Shown here piece by piece: positions 34,429 to 42,942 of a stretch of 64,000 nucleotides of DNA; position 1 is the first letter of the stretch, and each line of letters starts with the position of its first letter. The stretch comes from Stenotrophomonas sp. Ste86 (GTDB lineage Bacteria; Pseudomonadota; Gammaproteobacteria; Xanthomonadales; Xanthomonadaceae), in NCBI RefSeq assembly GCF_024519465.1, contig NZ_JALJRW010000006.1, positions 13,445 to 77,444 of the forward strand. The letters are read 5' to 3'. The notes beneath the pieces were generated by a model. It was not told where the DNA came from. It saw nothing but the letters and a program-made list of their open reading frames with translations, and did not search any database. Position numbers and translations under genes: made by a program.

Positions 34429-35658
34429 TCACCTGCCGCGCGTCGCAACGGCAGGACTGACCCGTGATGCGCGCCGCGCAGGTCCCAGCACTGCGATCTG
34501 GCCCAGCAGCCACAGAATGAGCGCGCCCACCGGCAGGAACTGCAAGGGCAACCTTGGCAGCTCATAGGCCTGCATCAGCGCAAGGTTGAGTGCGTAAGCC
34601 AGCAACATGCCGATCACGATGCCTGCCGTAGTGATGAGGAAGTTCTCCGTCTGGAAGTAGCGCAGCACATCCACGCGGCGTGCGCCGAGCGCCCGCCGGA
34701 TGCCGATCTGGCGCGTGCGTTGCTGCACCCAGAAGCTGGCCAACCCCACGATTCCCAGCGCCGTGACCACCAGCAATCCGAGTACGACGACCGACAGCAT
34801 GATGGCCATCGCCCGGTCTTGGCGGAAGTAGCTGCTGCGCATCTCGCTCATCGTGTCGCTGGCGAAGATGGTGATGCCCGGGTCCATCGCCTTGAGTGCG
34901 GCCACGCCTGCCTGCAGTACTTCGGCGCGACGCTCCGGCGTGGTCCGCACCACCAGATGCATCCCGGGCGTGTATTTGCGCACGGGAAGGATCATCGTGT
35001 AAGCACCTTCGGCGAATCCGTTCGGGCGGAGGAGCTCATCCACCACGCCCACCACCCGCGTGGGCTGGGAGCCCCAGCTGTAGATCGACTGGCCGACCGC
35101 GTTCTGGCCCGGGAACAGCCGCTCTGCCATCTTGCGATTGAGGATGACTGCGGGCACGCCCTGATCGGCATCGGTCCCTTCGATGGTTTCCAGGTCCCGG
35201 TACTCATCCGGGGTGAACAGGCGACCTGCAATCAGTCGCGAGCCAAAGACGTCCAAGAGATTGCCGCCATCAAGGTAAACGCTGGCGGTCAGGCTCTCGT
35301 CCTTCTGATCAGGTGTCAGCCTGACGCTGCTGGTGCTGCTGGAATTGCCGAAGGGAACCTGCGTGGCCAACGCCGCGCCGGATACACCCGGCAGGCCACG
35401 CATGGCGTTGAGATACTCCAGTGACACCGTGCGGTCGATCCCCTCCTCGCCACCTTCCAGCTGACGGGCGGTGGCCGCCTGTATACGTACCAGTTCGGTC
35501 TCGGCCAGCCCGCTGTCGATCTGGAGACGCTGGATGCGTTCGTGGATGAGGAACAGCAGGTTGCAGATGATCGCGCAACTGAGGGCAATCTCCAGCACGA
35601 TCAACGACACGGCAACTTTATGCCGCCGCAATGCGGAAAGTATGGGTGCTACGTCCAT
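34429..35658 (-). CDS. Cluster 2 MacB/FtsX-type ABC permease, second of pair
   Basis: A 409-residue permease with an N-terminal helix (about 17-40), a periplasmic domain and three C-terminal helices. Signatures are YFRQDRAMAIMLSVV and RQIGIRRALGARRVD. GGGAG lies 7 nt before the ATG at 35658; a longer frame from 35685 is possible. It is the closest relative in the window of the permease at 15841-17088. It lies 73 nt after the first permease gene on the same strand. It probably forms a complex with that permease and the ATPase at 37049-37765. Confidence 0.88.
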   Translation of the reverse strand: MDVAPILSALRRHKVAVSLIVLEIALSCAIICNLLFLIHERIQRLQIDSGLAETELVRIQAATARQLEGGEEGIDRTVSLEYLNAMRGLPGVSGAALATQVPFGNSSSTSSVRLTPDQKDESLTASVYLDGGNLLDVFGSRLIAGRLFTPDEYRDLETIEGTDADQGVPAVILNRKMAERLFPGQNAVGQSIYSWGSQPTRVVGVVDELLRPNGFAEGAYTMILPVRKYTPGMHLVVRTTPERRAEVLQAGVAALKAMDPGITIFASDTMSEMRSSYFRQDRAMAIMLSVVVLGLLVVTALGIVGLASFWVQQRTRQIGIRRALGARRVDVLRYFQTENFLITTAGIVIGMLLAYALNLALMQAYELPRLPLQFLPVGALILWLLGQIAVLGPARRASRVSPAVATRGR

Positions 35659-35731
35659 GCTCGACTCCCGGAAATTGAATCGCATGAGTGCGGCAGTGCG
35701 CGCCGCACCCCTGCAGTGGCGTTACGCCGCG

Positions 35732-37033
35732 TTACTCGGACTTGAGCTGCGAGGCCGGCTCGAACTTCATCGCCTGCCAGGCCGGCAGCAGCCCGGCCAG
35801 CACACTGCTGACCAGTGCCAGCCCGAGCGTCATCAGCAGCATTTTCAGATCCAGGTGCGCCAGTGCAGCGTAGCTGGCAGGCTGCTGGCGAATGGCCCAA
35901 AGCCCCACCAATGCCAGGCACAGGCCGGCCACGCCTCCGGCGATGCCGACGGTTCCCGCCTCGACCAGGCATTGCCTGAAAATGTCCAGGCGGCTCGCCC
36001 CCAAGGCGCGGCGCAGGCTGATTTCTGGCGCCCGCCGCAGGAACGTTGCCAGCAGCAGGGCAATGGTATTGACCAGGCAGACCGCCAGAAAACCGAACGC
36101 CAGCCAGACCTGCAGACGCACATCGCTGGGGATGACCTGCTTGTAAAGCAGATAGTCGGTCACGCTGCGCAGTCTTACGTTCACCGGCCGCGCATAGCGG
36201 CCCATCTCGCGCTGCTGCGCCGAGTAGTTGTCCAGATAGCGCAGGTAGTCCGCCCTATCGGCAGGCGCTGCAAGTTCTACCCAGTATTGGAGCCAGGCAC
36301 ACGGCGCGTTGACGTCATACATGTCGGTGCCGCCTTCGCCCCAGCAGGTACTGCTCCCCTGGAACGAGATCTTCAGGTCGCGCGCGGTGGTGAAGGGAAG
36401 AAACAGCCCTTCCACCGCGCGGAACCGACCGGTATTGAGGTCATAGAACTTGGGAATGGGCCGCCAGGGCCCCAAGACACCGATGATGCGCAGGTCCTGG
36501 CCGTTGACGCGGATGCTCCTGCCCGTGCTGTCCTCGCCAGCGAACAAGGCCGAATTGAGCTCATCGCTGATCACCGCCAATCGCCCGTGCGCCTGGTCTT
36601 CCTCCGGCGTCCACGTTCGGCCGTGGCGCAGCGGAACCTGGAACATCGGGAAAAAATCGGCCGTGGTGAATCGCACGTCCGTCTGCTGTGGCGCGCGGCC
36701 GGCGATCCCCGCGTCCACCCGTGCCGCACCGCCGGACATCATCGCCTGGCGCTGCGCTTTCCTTTGCGCCAGCAGCGTTTCGGCGTCCAGGCGGGTCAGA
36801 TGTTCGAGCGGCTCACCGCCAGGCTTGTAGCCCTGCATTGCTTCGGCATCCAGTTGCACGCGGAACACGCGATCACTTTTCCCCGGCAGGGGATCGCCCG
36901 ACAGCACGTGGAGCACGGTCAATGTCGTCATCGAGGCACCGATGCCCAACCCCACTGCGAGGATCATCAACGCGGTGAGCACCCGGTTTCTCTTCAAACT
37001 GTGCAGGGCAAGGCCAAAGTAATAGCCGATCAT
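35732..37033 (-). CDS. Cluster 2 MacB/FtsX-type ABC permease, first of pair
   Basis: A 433-residue permease. The first helix contains LAVGLGIGASMTTLTVL; the periplasmic part runs to about residue 290; the C-terminal helices include QVWLAFGFLAVCLVNTIALL and the coupling motif RRAPEISLRRALGASRLD. The ATG at 37033 is preferred to the GTG two codons earlier. It follows the ATPase gene by 15 nt. It is a paralogue of the permease at 17085-18392. Confidence 0.88.
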   Translation of the reverse strand: MIGYYFGLALHSLKRNRVLTALMILAVGLGIGASMTTLTVLHVLSGDPLPGKSDRVFRVQLDAEAMQGYKPGGEPLEHLTRLDAETLLAQRKAQRQAMMSGGAARVDAGIAGRAPQQTDVRFTTADFFPMFQVPLRHGRTWTPEEDQAHGRLAVISDELNSALFAGEDSTGRSIRVNGQDLRIIGVLGPWRPIPKFYDLNTGRFRAVEGLFLPFTTARDLKISFQGSSTCWGEGGTDMYDVNAPCAWLQYWVELAAPADRADYLRYLDNYSAQQREMGRYARPVNVRLRSVTDYLLYKQVIPSDVRLQVWLAFGFLAVCLVNTIALLLATFLRRAPEISLRRALGASRLDIFRQCLVEAGTVGIAGGVAGLCLALVGLWAIRQQPASYAALAHLDLKMLLMTLGLALVSSVLAGLLPAWQAMKFEPASQLKSE

Positions 37034-37048
37034 GACCACCGTCCTTGG

Positions 37049-37765
37049 TTATTCGCTGGTGGAGGAAACGTACGCATCGCTCGGAACGTCAACCGGTCGC
37101 CGCAGGTCGGTGACCTGGCCATCGACAATGTGTACATTGCGACGCGCGCGTGCGGCAAGCTCCTGATCGTGGGTGACCATCACAATGGTCGTACCGGCAC
37201 CGTTGATCTGTTCCAGCAATTCCATGACGCCACGGGCCATGCCGGTATCCAGGTTTCCGGTAGGTTCGTCTGCAAGAAGTAGCCGCGGACTGCCGGCCAG
37301 TGCCCGCGCAATGGCAGCGCGCTGCTGTTGGCCACCGGAAAGCTGCGTGGGATAGTGCTTCATCCGCGATCCCAGACCCACTTGCGTCAGCGCATGCTCG
37401 ATCCGCTCGCGCCGCTCTGCCGCCCCCATGCGCCGATACCGCAACGGAACATCCACGTTGTCGAACAGGCTGAGGTCGGGGATCAGGTTGAACCCCTGGA
37501 AGATGAAACCGATCTTCTCGTTGCGCATCCTGCTTCGCGCTTCATCGCCCAAGGTGGAGACGTCCTCGCCATCCAGGCGATAGCAGCCATCGGTGAAGCC
37601 CTCGAGCAGGCCGGCGATATTGAGGAAGGTGGTCTTGCCAGACCCCGACGGGCCGGTGACGGCGACGAATTCACCCTCTTCTACATGCAGGTCCATTGCA
37701 CGTAATGCGCTGGTCAGGACTTGTTCGCTTCGGAATACCTTTGAAATCCCTTTCATTTCAAGCAT
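37049..37765 (-). CDS. Cluster 2 MacB/LolD-type ABC ATPase
   Basis: A 238-residue nucleotide-binding subunit. Walker A is GPSGSGKT at 38-45, the signature is LSGGQQQRAAIARAL and Walker B is LLLADEPTGNLD, followed by VMVTHDQELA, as in MacB/LolD-type subunits. The ATG at 37765 (MLEMKGISKVF) has AAGGAACG upstream. It leads the transport operon and should power the two permeases that follow. As no ATPase is encoded in cluster 1, it may also power that permease pair. Confidence 0.93.
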   Translation of the reverse strand: MLEMKGISKVFRSEQVLTSALRAMDLHVEEGEFVAVTGPSGSGKTTFLNIAGLLEGFTDGCYRLDGEDVSTLGDEARSRMRNEKIGFIFQGFNLIPDLSLFDNVDVPLRYRRMGAAERRERIEHALTQVGLGSRMKHYPTQLSGGQQQRAAIARALAGSPRLLLADEPTGNLDTGMARGVMELLEQINGAGTTIVMVTHDQELAARARRNVHIVDGQVTDLRRPVDVPSDAYVSSTSE

Positions 37766-37932
37766 GCAGCGTTCCTTCGTCTGGCTTTGCGAGCAGAGAG
37801 CTGGCGACATCGCCAACGTCCCTGGCGGTTATCCGATATTCACTCAATGGTTGCGATCCGGCAAGTCACTTCCTGCCTGTGAGATGGCGAACAGGTCACA
37901 CTCCGAAGGATGAGCGCGCATTACCCCCCCCG

Positions 37933-38817
37933 CTACCCGCGCTCACCCATCGCATTGAGCCAGGCGTGCTTGAGGAAGTCGCGCACCGCCTGGAAGCGCG
38001 GCGTGTCGTACAGCGACCGGTGCGTCCACAGCCACACCTCCTGGCTCAATGCCGGCGCATCGCGCACGCGCACCAGCCCGCCCACGTGCTGCGCCACCGT
38101 GCACTCGATGACCCCCAGCCCGCCACCTGCAGTCACGCCATCCAGCACACCCACCGAATAGTTGCAGCGCAGCCACGGGCGGTTGGCGCCGGGCAGGGTG
38201 CGCAGCCAGCGCTCCACTTCGAACTCCACGCGCGGTTCGTCCAGGCCCACGAATTCCAGCTCATGCCACGCCTGGTTGGCGATCGCCGCCTGCCGCCGCG
38301 CGGCGTAGGCCTGGTTGGCGTACAACGCGTATTCCACACGGCCTACGCGGTCACCGCGCAGATCCGTCGTATCGGGCGGACCGTAGCGCAGCAGCGCGTC
38401 GGCCTCGCGGCGGGCCAGGTTGTAAGGCTCGCGCGAGGTGAGCACCTCCACGCCCAGGCCGGGGTGCTGGCGGTTCAGTCCGGGCAACAGGGTAATCAGC
38501 AGGAAGCTGGCCCATTCGTCGGCGTTGATCCGCACCGTGCCCACCAGCTCCTTGGGCGTATCGGCTTCGCGGGCGATCTCGTCGGCGGCCTCCTCCATCT
38601 GCTCGGCCAGCGCAAACACCCGTTGCCCCAGCTCGGTGGGGATGCAGCCGGTGGACGTGCGCTCCACCACCTTGCCGCCCAGCCGCTCTTCCAGCGCATC
38701 CAGCCGGCGCGACAGCGTGGCCGTGCTCATGCGCGCTGCCTTGGCGGCTTCGCGCAGGGTGCCGCCACGGACCACCGCGAGCAGCACCATCAGGTTGTCC
38801 CACGGAAAGTGTTTCAT
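37933..38817 (-). CDS. LysR-family transcriptional regulator
   Basis: A 294-residue LysR regulator. The winged helix-turn-helix lies at residues 1-62 (GGTLREAAKAARMSTATLSR, RLDALEERLGGKVVER), and the periplasmic-binding-like effector domain follows from about residue 90. It is transcribed away from a PACE efflux gene, the usual layout of a LysR regulator and its target (as with AceR/AceI). A perfect palindrome covers its own start codon, suggesting autoregulation. Confidence 0.9.
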   Translation of the reverse strand: MKHFPWDNLMVLLAVVRGGTLREAAKAARMSTATLSRRLDALEERLGGKVVERTSTGCIPTELGQRVFALAEQMEEAADEIAREADTPKELVGTVRINADEWASFLLITLLPGLNRQHPGLGVEVLTSREPYNLARREADALLRYGPPDTTDLRGDRVGRVEYALYANQAYAARRQAAIANQAWHELEFVGLDEPRVEFEVERWLRTLPGANRPWLRCNYSVGVLDGVTAGGGLGVIECTVAQHVGGLVRVRDAPALSQEVWLWTHRSLYDTPRFQAVRDFLKHAWLNAMGERG

Positions 38818-38826
38818 ATATGAAAC
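38811..38826. promoter_or_regulatory. Perfect 16-nt palindrome at the LysR start
   Basis: GTTTCATATATGAAAC reads the same on both strands and includes the LysR start codon (cat at 38815-38817). A further TGAAAC half-site lies at 38859-38864, toward the efflux gene. LysR proteins bind such interrupted dyads in the intergenic region and repress their own genes. Confidence 0.55.
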
Positions 38827-38982
38827 GGCCGCCTACGATATTGGGGGTTTTTCACCATTTTTGAAACTTATACCATGGTCCCCGGGCGCGCTACGAGCGT
38901 TGATCGCCGCCCCCTCCCCCTCCTTAGATCCGCTCTCCTCTCCGCCTGGCCCTGCCGGCGGCGAACATCAGGTGCTGCACCC

Positions 38983-39435
38983 ATGAAAACCGAAAAGACC
39001 CTTTGGGACCGAATTGTCCACGCCGTGCTGTTTGAAGGCATCGCCCTGTGCCTGTGCGCGCCGGTGATGTCCTACGTGCTGGGCAAGTCGCTGTTCGACA
39101 CCGGCGTACTCACCATCGCCCTGGCCACGTGCGCGATGCTCTGGAACATGCTCTACAACGCGATGTTCGAGCGGGTGGAGAAGAAGTTCGGGTTCAAGCG
39201 GACCGTGCCGGTGCGTATCGGGCACGCGGTGGGCTTCGAGGGCGGGCTGGTGCTGGTGGTGGTGCTGCTGGCCGCGTGGTGGCTGTCCATCTCCTACTGG
39301 GATGCGTTCCTGTTGGAGATGGGGCTGATCGCGTTCTTCCTGCCTTACACGTATGTGTACAACCTGGTGTACGACAAGGTGCGGGAGCGGTTGGTGCGGC
39401 GGGCGGAAGCGGGTCGGGTCAGCGAGGCGCGGTGA
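38983..39435 (+). CDS. PACE-family multidrug (chlorhexidine-type) efflux transporter
   Basis: A 150-residue membrane protein with four helices in two tandem repeats, the mark of PACE transporters: RIVHAVLFEGIALCLCAP in the first and RIGHAVGFEGGLVLVV in the second. Each repeat has the membrane-embedded Glu thought to be the protonation site, and NMLYNAMFERVEKKFGFKR links them. Such proteins expel chlorhexidine and related biocides by proton exchange. The ATG at 38983 gives the family length. It is divergent from a LysR gene. Confidence 0.9.
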   Translation: MKTEKTLWDRIVHAVLFEGIALCLCAPVMSYVLGKSLFDTGVLTIALATCAMLWNMLYNAMFERVEKKFGFKRTVPVRIGHAVGFEGGLVLVVVLLAAWWLSISYWDAFLLEMGLIAFFLPYTYVYNLVYDKVRERLVRRAEAGRVSEAR

Positions 39436-39708
39436 TGTTCGGCACGCGTGTTGATGGCACGCGCGCCTGGCGCCCGTTCTTCTCACCGCTCCTTCTTCCG
39501 GACAGTGTCGGCGCGTTGCGCCTCCCGCGGCGACCTTGCACCCTGAGCCTGACCAACGCTCCAGCCGCTGTCTGTTTGGAGAGGGATGCGCTATATCTGG
39601 CGCTGCCGGGCAGAACGCAGGTGCGCTAAGGATGAGGCTGTTCGCTGAAAGGTCTCGCGCTACTCGGCTGTTACTAATGCTCCCGATCACGGAAAAAGGA
39701 ATTGGCCA

Positions 39709-40143
39709 ATGAGGCATTCTCATTCACGGGCGATCATTGACATGGAGCCCGTGACTACGGCAGCGATAAGGAATATTGTGCGTGGCCTCTTCCATCGCCG
39801 TCATGACTATGGTGATTATGATCTGACCGATGTGGCAGCGGAGCTTGAGGAGCTTGGCGTATCCAGCATCAAGCAACTCAAGCTTCTGATGAAGAAGCAT
39901 CGGCGCGCGATACTCATGGATGAGAGGGGGCGGATGTCCAGGGCCGAGACGTTGTATCTATTGGCTGAGTTTGGCCCACAAGGCGTCGACGCACATACGA
40001 ACACCTCCTGGTTCGCCATTCCTGGTTTGGTACGGGAGGCGCTTGAGAAGGAATTTGGTTGGGAGAGGGTTATCGGCTTGCATGAGCGCCAATCGGGACA
40101 GGACCCTGCTGCGTACGAGCCTGCGGCTAATCCCGGCCGTTGA
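39709..40143 (+). CDS. Hypothetical protein in accessory region
   Basis: A 144-residue soluble protein I do not recognise. AAGGA lies 10 nt before the ATG at 39709; the ATG at 39742 is possible. It is charged, with LTDVAAELEELGVSSIKQLK, LLMKKHRRAILMDE and a C-terminal EFGWERVIGLHERQ. The codons are more AT-rich than in the backbone. The 273 nt before it (39436-39708) hold only a 64-codon frame overlapping the efflux gene stop, which I do not support. Confidence 0.6.
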   Translation: MRHSHSRAIIDMEPVTTAAIRNIVRGLFHRRHDYGDYDLTDVAAELEELGVSSIKQLKLLMKKHRRAILMDERGRMSRAETLYLLAEFGPQGVDAHTNTSWFAIPGLVREALEKEFGWERVIGLHERQSGQDPAAYEPAANPGR

Positions 40144-40452
40144 TCGTGGCATAGCGAAACCTTTGCCGCGCGCGATGTCGCCCGGCCGCGCGGAGCATGG
40201 TCAGCATCCCTGTTTACAAACGATGTCATCAGGGATGCCTTGCAAAAAAAATGGTGATCGCACTGCCGCGCAAGCACCTGGATAGGTCGGATGATCAATC
40301 ATTTCACGCCGCATAGGGGACTAGCTTGCTCGTCCCATTTCGGCCAGGCGAGCAGAACTGTGGCATTTTGATTTGCTTGGGCTTTTCTTGACATGCCGCG
40401 TTGACTGCATCAGCATTGCTCGCGAAATTTTTAGTACGCTGTAAAGGACTAC
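40144..40452. other. Non-coding stretch before the secreted-protein pair
   Basis: 309 nt with no supported gene. It holds an inverted repeat, GCATCCCTG (40204-40212) and CAGGGATGC (40230-40238), followed by an A-tract on the plus strand, and a TTGACA hexamer near 40388 with only a weak -10 match (CAGCAT, 17 nt later), probably the promoter of the next gene. Confidence 0.45.
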
Positions 40453-41208
40453 ATGAATCTCAAAGTCATCGGCATTTCTGCCGTTGCTGTGGTGGGCTTG
40501 GCCGCTGTGGGGTGGACGCAGCTGGGGGATAGCATGAGACCCGTCAAGCGAAGTGAAGCAAGCGCTTCAAGTCACGCGCCCGGACAAGCTGGTGCCGAGC
40601 TTCAAGCGCCCGATTCGGATATGGCAGCAGGGTCCTCACGCCAGCCTCTTTCAGCGCCTCGTCATCCATTCCCGGAAGTGCCGCTTACGCGCGCAGGCAT
40701 GGATTTGGAGGATGACCCGGGTTTTGCAGAGAGTGTGGCTGAGCAGCAGTGGCTTGATCTGCATGGTTACCCGAACATCAGGCAGTGGGAAACATACACT
40801 GCTGCTCCCGATGAGAGATTGCGAGAAGCAGCAGCTGCCGGTGACGCAGTCGCGGGCGTGATGCTCGATGGAAGACTATTGAGAACTGACCCCAAGGCTC
40901 AGGAGCGCTTGGTGGAAGCGGGCGTTGACGGCAATTTGTTCGCACTCCAGTTGTTGGCCGCTTATCAAGCAGGAAGCAGAAACGGCGACCCTGTGGCTGC
41001 CTACGCAGTTTCGCGAGTCAGCGAAATGCGTGGGGACTTACGTGCCGCCATAGGGCGAGAGGTGATGATGCCCGCGCCGCTGACGCCGGAGCAGCGTCTG
41101 CTGGGAGAGGCAGAAGCATTGCGGTTGAATGAGACGATGAACAAGCTCTATTTCGACAAATACGGCGCGCCTGCGGAGTTCATCCCGCGGCCGATAGGGC
41201 ACTCTTGA
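40453..41208 (+). CDS. Membrane-anchored or exported protein, function unknown
   Basis: A 251-residue protein with an N-terminal hydrophobic segment (residues 4-22, ISAVAVVGLAAVGW) that acts as signal or anchor. AAAGGA lies 5 nt before the ATG. A low-complexity linker (Ser/Ala/Pro) follows to about residue 75, then a helical part with ERLREAAAAGDAVAGVMLD and NLFALQLLAAYQAGSRNGDP, reminiscent of Sel1/TPR-like helix pairs but too weak to assign. It lies 35 nt upstream of the Gly-rich lipoprotein gene and is probably co-transcribed with it. Confidence 0.65.
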   Translation: MNLKVIGISAVAVVGLAAVGWTQLGDSMRPVKRSEASASSHAPGQAGAELQAPDSDMAAGSSRQPLSAPRHPFPEVPLTRAGMDLEDDPGFAESVAEQQWLDLHGYPNIRQWETYTAAPDERLREAAAAGDAVAGVMLDGRLLRTDPKAQERLVEAGVDGNLFALQLLAAYQAGSRNGDPVAAYAVSRVSEMRGDLRAAIGREVMMPAPLTPEQRLLGEAEALRLNETMNKLYFDKYGAPAEFIPRPIGHS

Positions 41209-41243
41209 AGAGCAAATGGATCAACACAGAAGAGAATGGATTC

Positions 41244-41738
41244 ATGAAGATAAGTAAGAAGATTTCGCTTTCCGTCATCGGTCTTGGAGCAGTTGTCGGT
41301 GTTGCGCTTGCCTGTGAAGTTCTTCCGATGCCGCCTATGGCACCGCTGAAGGTCACGCTGTCCGATATGCCAAAAGCCAACGATTACAGCAACCCGGCGA
41401 ATGCGGCCTTCATGAAAAAGCTGGATGGGGCGGCCGAAAAGCTTGTAGGTTCAGCGAACTGGCGGGCAAATGCGTTTCACGGTTACGTCGCATATTCATT
41501 CAAGCTGATGATGGTTACTGGAGCCGCCAATATCTACATCGAGAAGCCTTGCGACAGCTCAGCTGAAGAGATGGCGCAGAAGGCTGCCCAGTCGGTCGGC
41601 TCGAACGGCGGTGGCGGCGGCGGTGGCAGCGGAGGTAGTGGCGGGGGCGGTGGCGTGCTGATCGGCGGCGGCTGCTACGGTAGCTGCGGTGGCAAAATGC
41701 CTATCGTTGACGTGGGTCCGCCTCAGCAGATCAGCTGA
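41244..41738 (+). CDS. Putative Gly-rich lipoprotein, function unknown
   Basis: A 164-residue protein with a lipoprotein-like signal (MKISKKISLSVIGLGAVVGV then ALAC, Cys at about residue 24). The ATG at 41244 is chosen over a TTG frame from 41205. The middle part contains WRANAFHGYVAYSFKLMMVT. The C-terminus is a run of Gly and Ser followed by GGCYGSCGGK, with two Cys that could form a disulphide. I do not recognise a family. The pairing with the gene before it suggests a shared envelope role. Confidence 0.6.
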   Translation: MKISKKISLSVIGLGAVVGVALACEVLPMPPMAPLKVTLSDMPKANDYSNPANAAFMKKLDGAAEKLVGSANWRANAFHGYVAYSFKLMMVTGAANIYIEKPCDSSAEEMAQKAAQSVGSNGGGGGGGSGGSGGGGGVLIGGGCYGSCGGKMPIVDVGPPQQIS

Positions 41739-41881
41739 AGACGGATTTCTTCCAGCACCTCTGGCTGCCCTTCTAGGTCGCCAGGGGTTAAAGTGGGGAG
41801 CGGCGCAACGTTCTCGGTATAGGCCGGAGCCGCGCACATGGCTATGAGCGACAGGGCCGCCGCAATCGACGTCAGACTCAT
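41723..41881 (-). CDS. Possible small secreted protein
   Basis: A 52-residue frame starting MSLTSIAAALSLIAMCAA, a convincing signal peptide ending in APA. GGAGG lies 10 nt before the ATG at 41881. It overlaps the end of the plus-strand lipoprotein gene by 16 nt and lies 74 nt downstream of the next minus-strand gene, so it could be the second gene of that unit. It is too short for any family assignment. Confidence 0.4.
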   Translation of the reverse strand: MSLTSIAAALSLIAMCAAPAYTENVAPLPTLTPGDLEGQPEVLEEIRLQLIC

Positions 41882-41955
41882 CTGGAGCATGCCTCCCAAG
41901 GCCTCAATGCGCTGGCCGGGATTCAACGACTGCCTCCCGCTAGGCCGTCAGTTCT

Positions 41956-42684
41956 CTAGAATTCCGCTTCCTTGCTAGCAGAAGGTTGCAGCACTTGCTG
42001 CCCTAGATCATTGCCGATGTTGAGGAACCCGATCCCCCCCGACAGCCCTTGTGCTCGCATAGCCTGCGTTTGCACGACCGAAGAGTAATCCGCAAAGAAA
42101 TCGGGCTTGCGCCATTGCGCGGAAATCGAATCGCGACTGCCGCCCAGGTCGTTGTTCCAGGTCACGGCCCTCTGCGAACCTGGCGAGCCGAACTTGCGCT
42201 TGAGCAGCTCCATCACGCGCGGCTCCGCCTCGAACCCCGTGGTGTTGAAGCGCAAGGCGATCACACGCCCGTTGTGCAGCAAAACCAGGCCGCCCGCACC
42301 TTCCAGAGAGAAAGCGTCACCTGCGCCCGCGCCGATCGACATGCCGATGGGCGCGACCCACGCCGGGGCCTCAGCCTTGGCGAAGACCAGGTAACCGTAT
42401 TCGCCTGGCCCGAACTCGGTATTGCCTGCGGCCATCTTTGTCGTGCCGGGTGCGACGCACAACCCTGTTGCCGGTGGCAGAGCCTTCAGCGGCTCCGGCG
42501 GCGGGGCCGTCAGCTTGTTGAACGCCCTAGCCCCCAATCCGATGTTGCTCCTGCGGGCAGCTGGAGCGGGTGAGGATAGTTCGCAAACAGGCAGCGTTAG
42601 GGGTGCCCCTAACTTGATGCCGAATATGTCAGCTTCCGCCGCAGATACCGAGACGGTGGACGACATGGTCAGTAAAAACGACAA
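41956..42684 (-). CDS. Exported protein, function unknown
   Basis: A protein of up to 242 residues. The start is uncertain: the frame begins with TTG at 42684, with an ATG at 42666. The N-terminus is hydrophobic with ASA-like cleavage (SVSAAEAD), so it is probably exported. Motifs I can see are GIKLGAPLTLPVCEL near the N-terminus (a start common in small periplasmic proteins), FGPGEYGYLVFAK, GAGAGDAFSLEGAGGLVLLH and MELLKRKFGSP. I do not recognise the family. The 258 nt upstream hold nothing I can support. Confidence 0.55.
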   Translation of the reverse strand: MSFLLTMSSTVSVSAAEADIFGIKLGAPLTLPVCELSSPAPAARRSNIGLGARAFNKLTAPPPEPLKALPPATGLCVAPGTTKMAAGNTEFGPGEYGYLVFAKAEAPAWVAPIGMSIGAGAGDAFSLEGAGGLVLLHNGRVIALRFNTTGFEAEPRVMELLKRKFGSPGSQRAVTWNNDLGGSRDSISAQWRKPDFFADYSSVVQTQAMRAQGLSGGIGFLNIGNDLGQQVLQPSASKEAEF

Positions 42685-42942
42685 GAGAACCGGCGGCTGC
42701 AGTGAAACGCATGGGGCTGTAATCCAAGCTGGATCATGGTTGTGGCGGAGTATATGCCCCGTTGCTGCTCGGCGCTGCGCTCGGCTGCCAGGGCGTGGCC
42801 GACGACCCTCACGGAGTGTCCGCTACCGGCCAGAACAGACGTCTGCTAGACCAACGGCTAGCTGCTTGCCGGTGCATTCTGATGTGGTTGTCTACGCCTA
42901 CCGGGTCGCCGCCTTCGTACGGGGCTGTGGAAACTGACGGGC

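Noticed and set aside
39435..39629. 64-codon frame whose ATG overlaps the stop of the PACE gene
   Set aside because: The overlap is suggestive, but composition looks random (Arg/Pro/Leu-rich), there is no ribosome-binding site, and nothing follows in an operon.
40204..40238. Inverted repeat GCATCCCTG/CAGGGATGC as a terminator
   Set aside because: The 17-nt loop is long and an A-tract, not a T-tract, follows on the plus strand; on the minus strand the T-tract comes before the stem.
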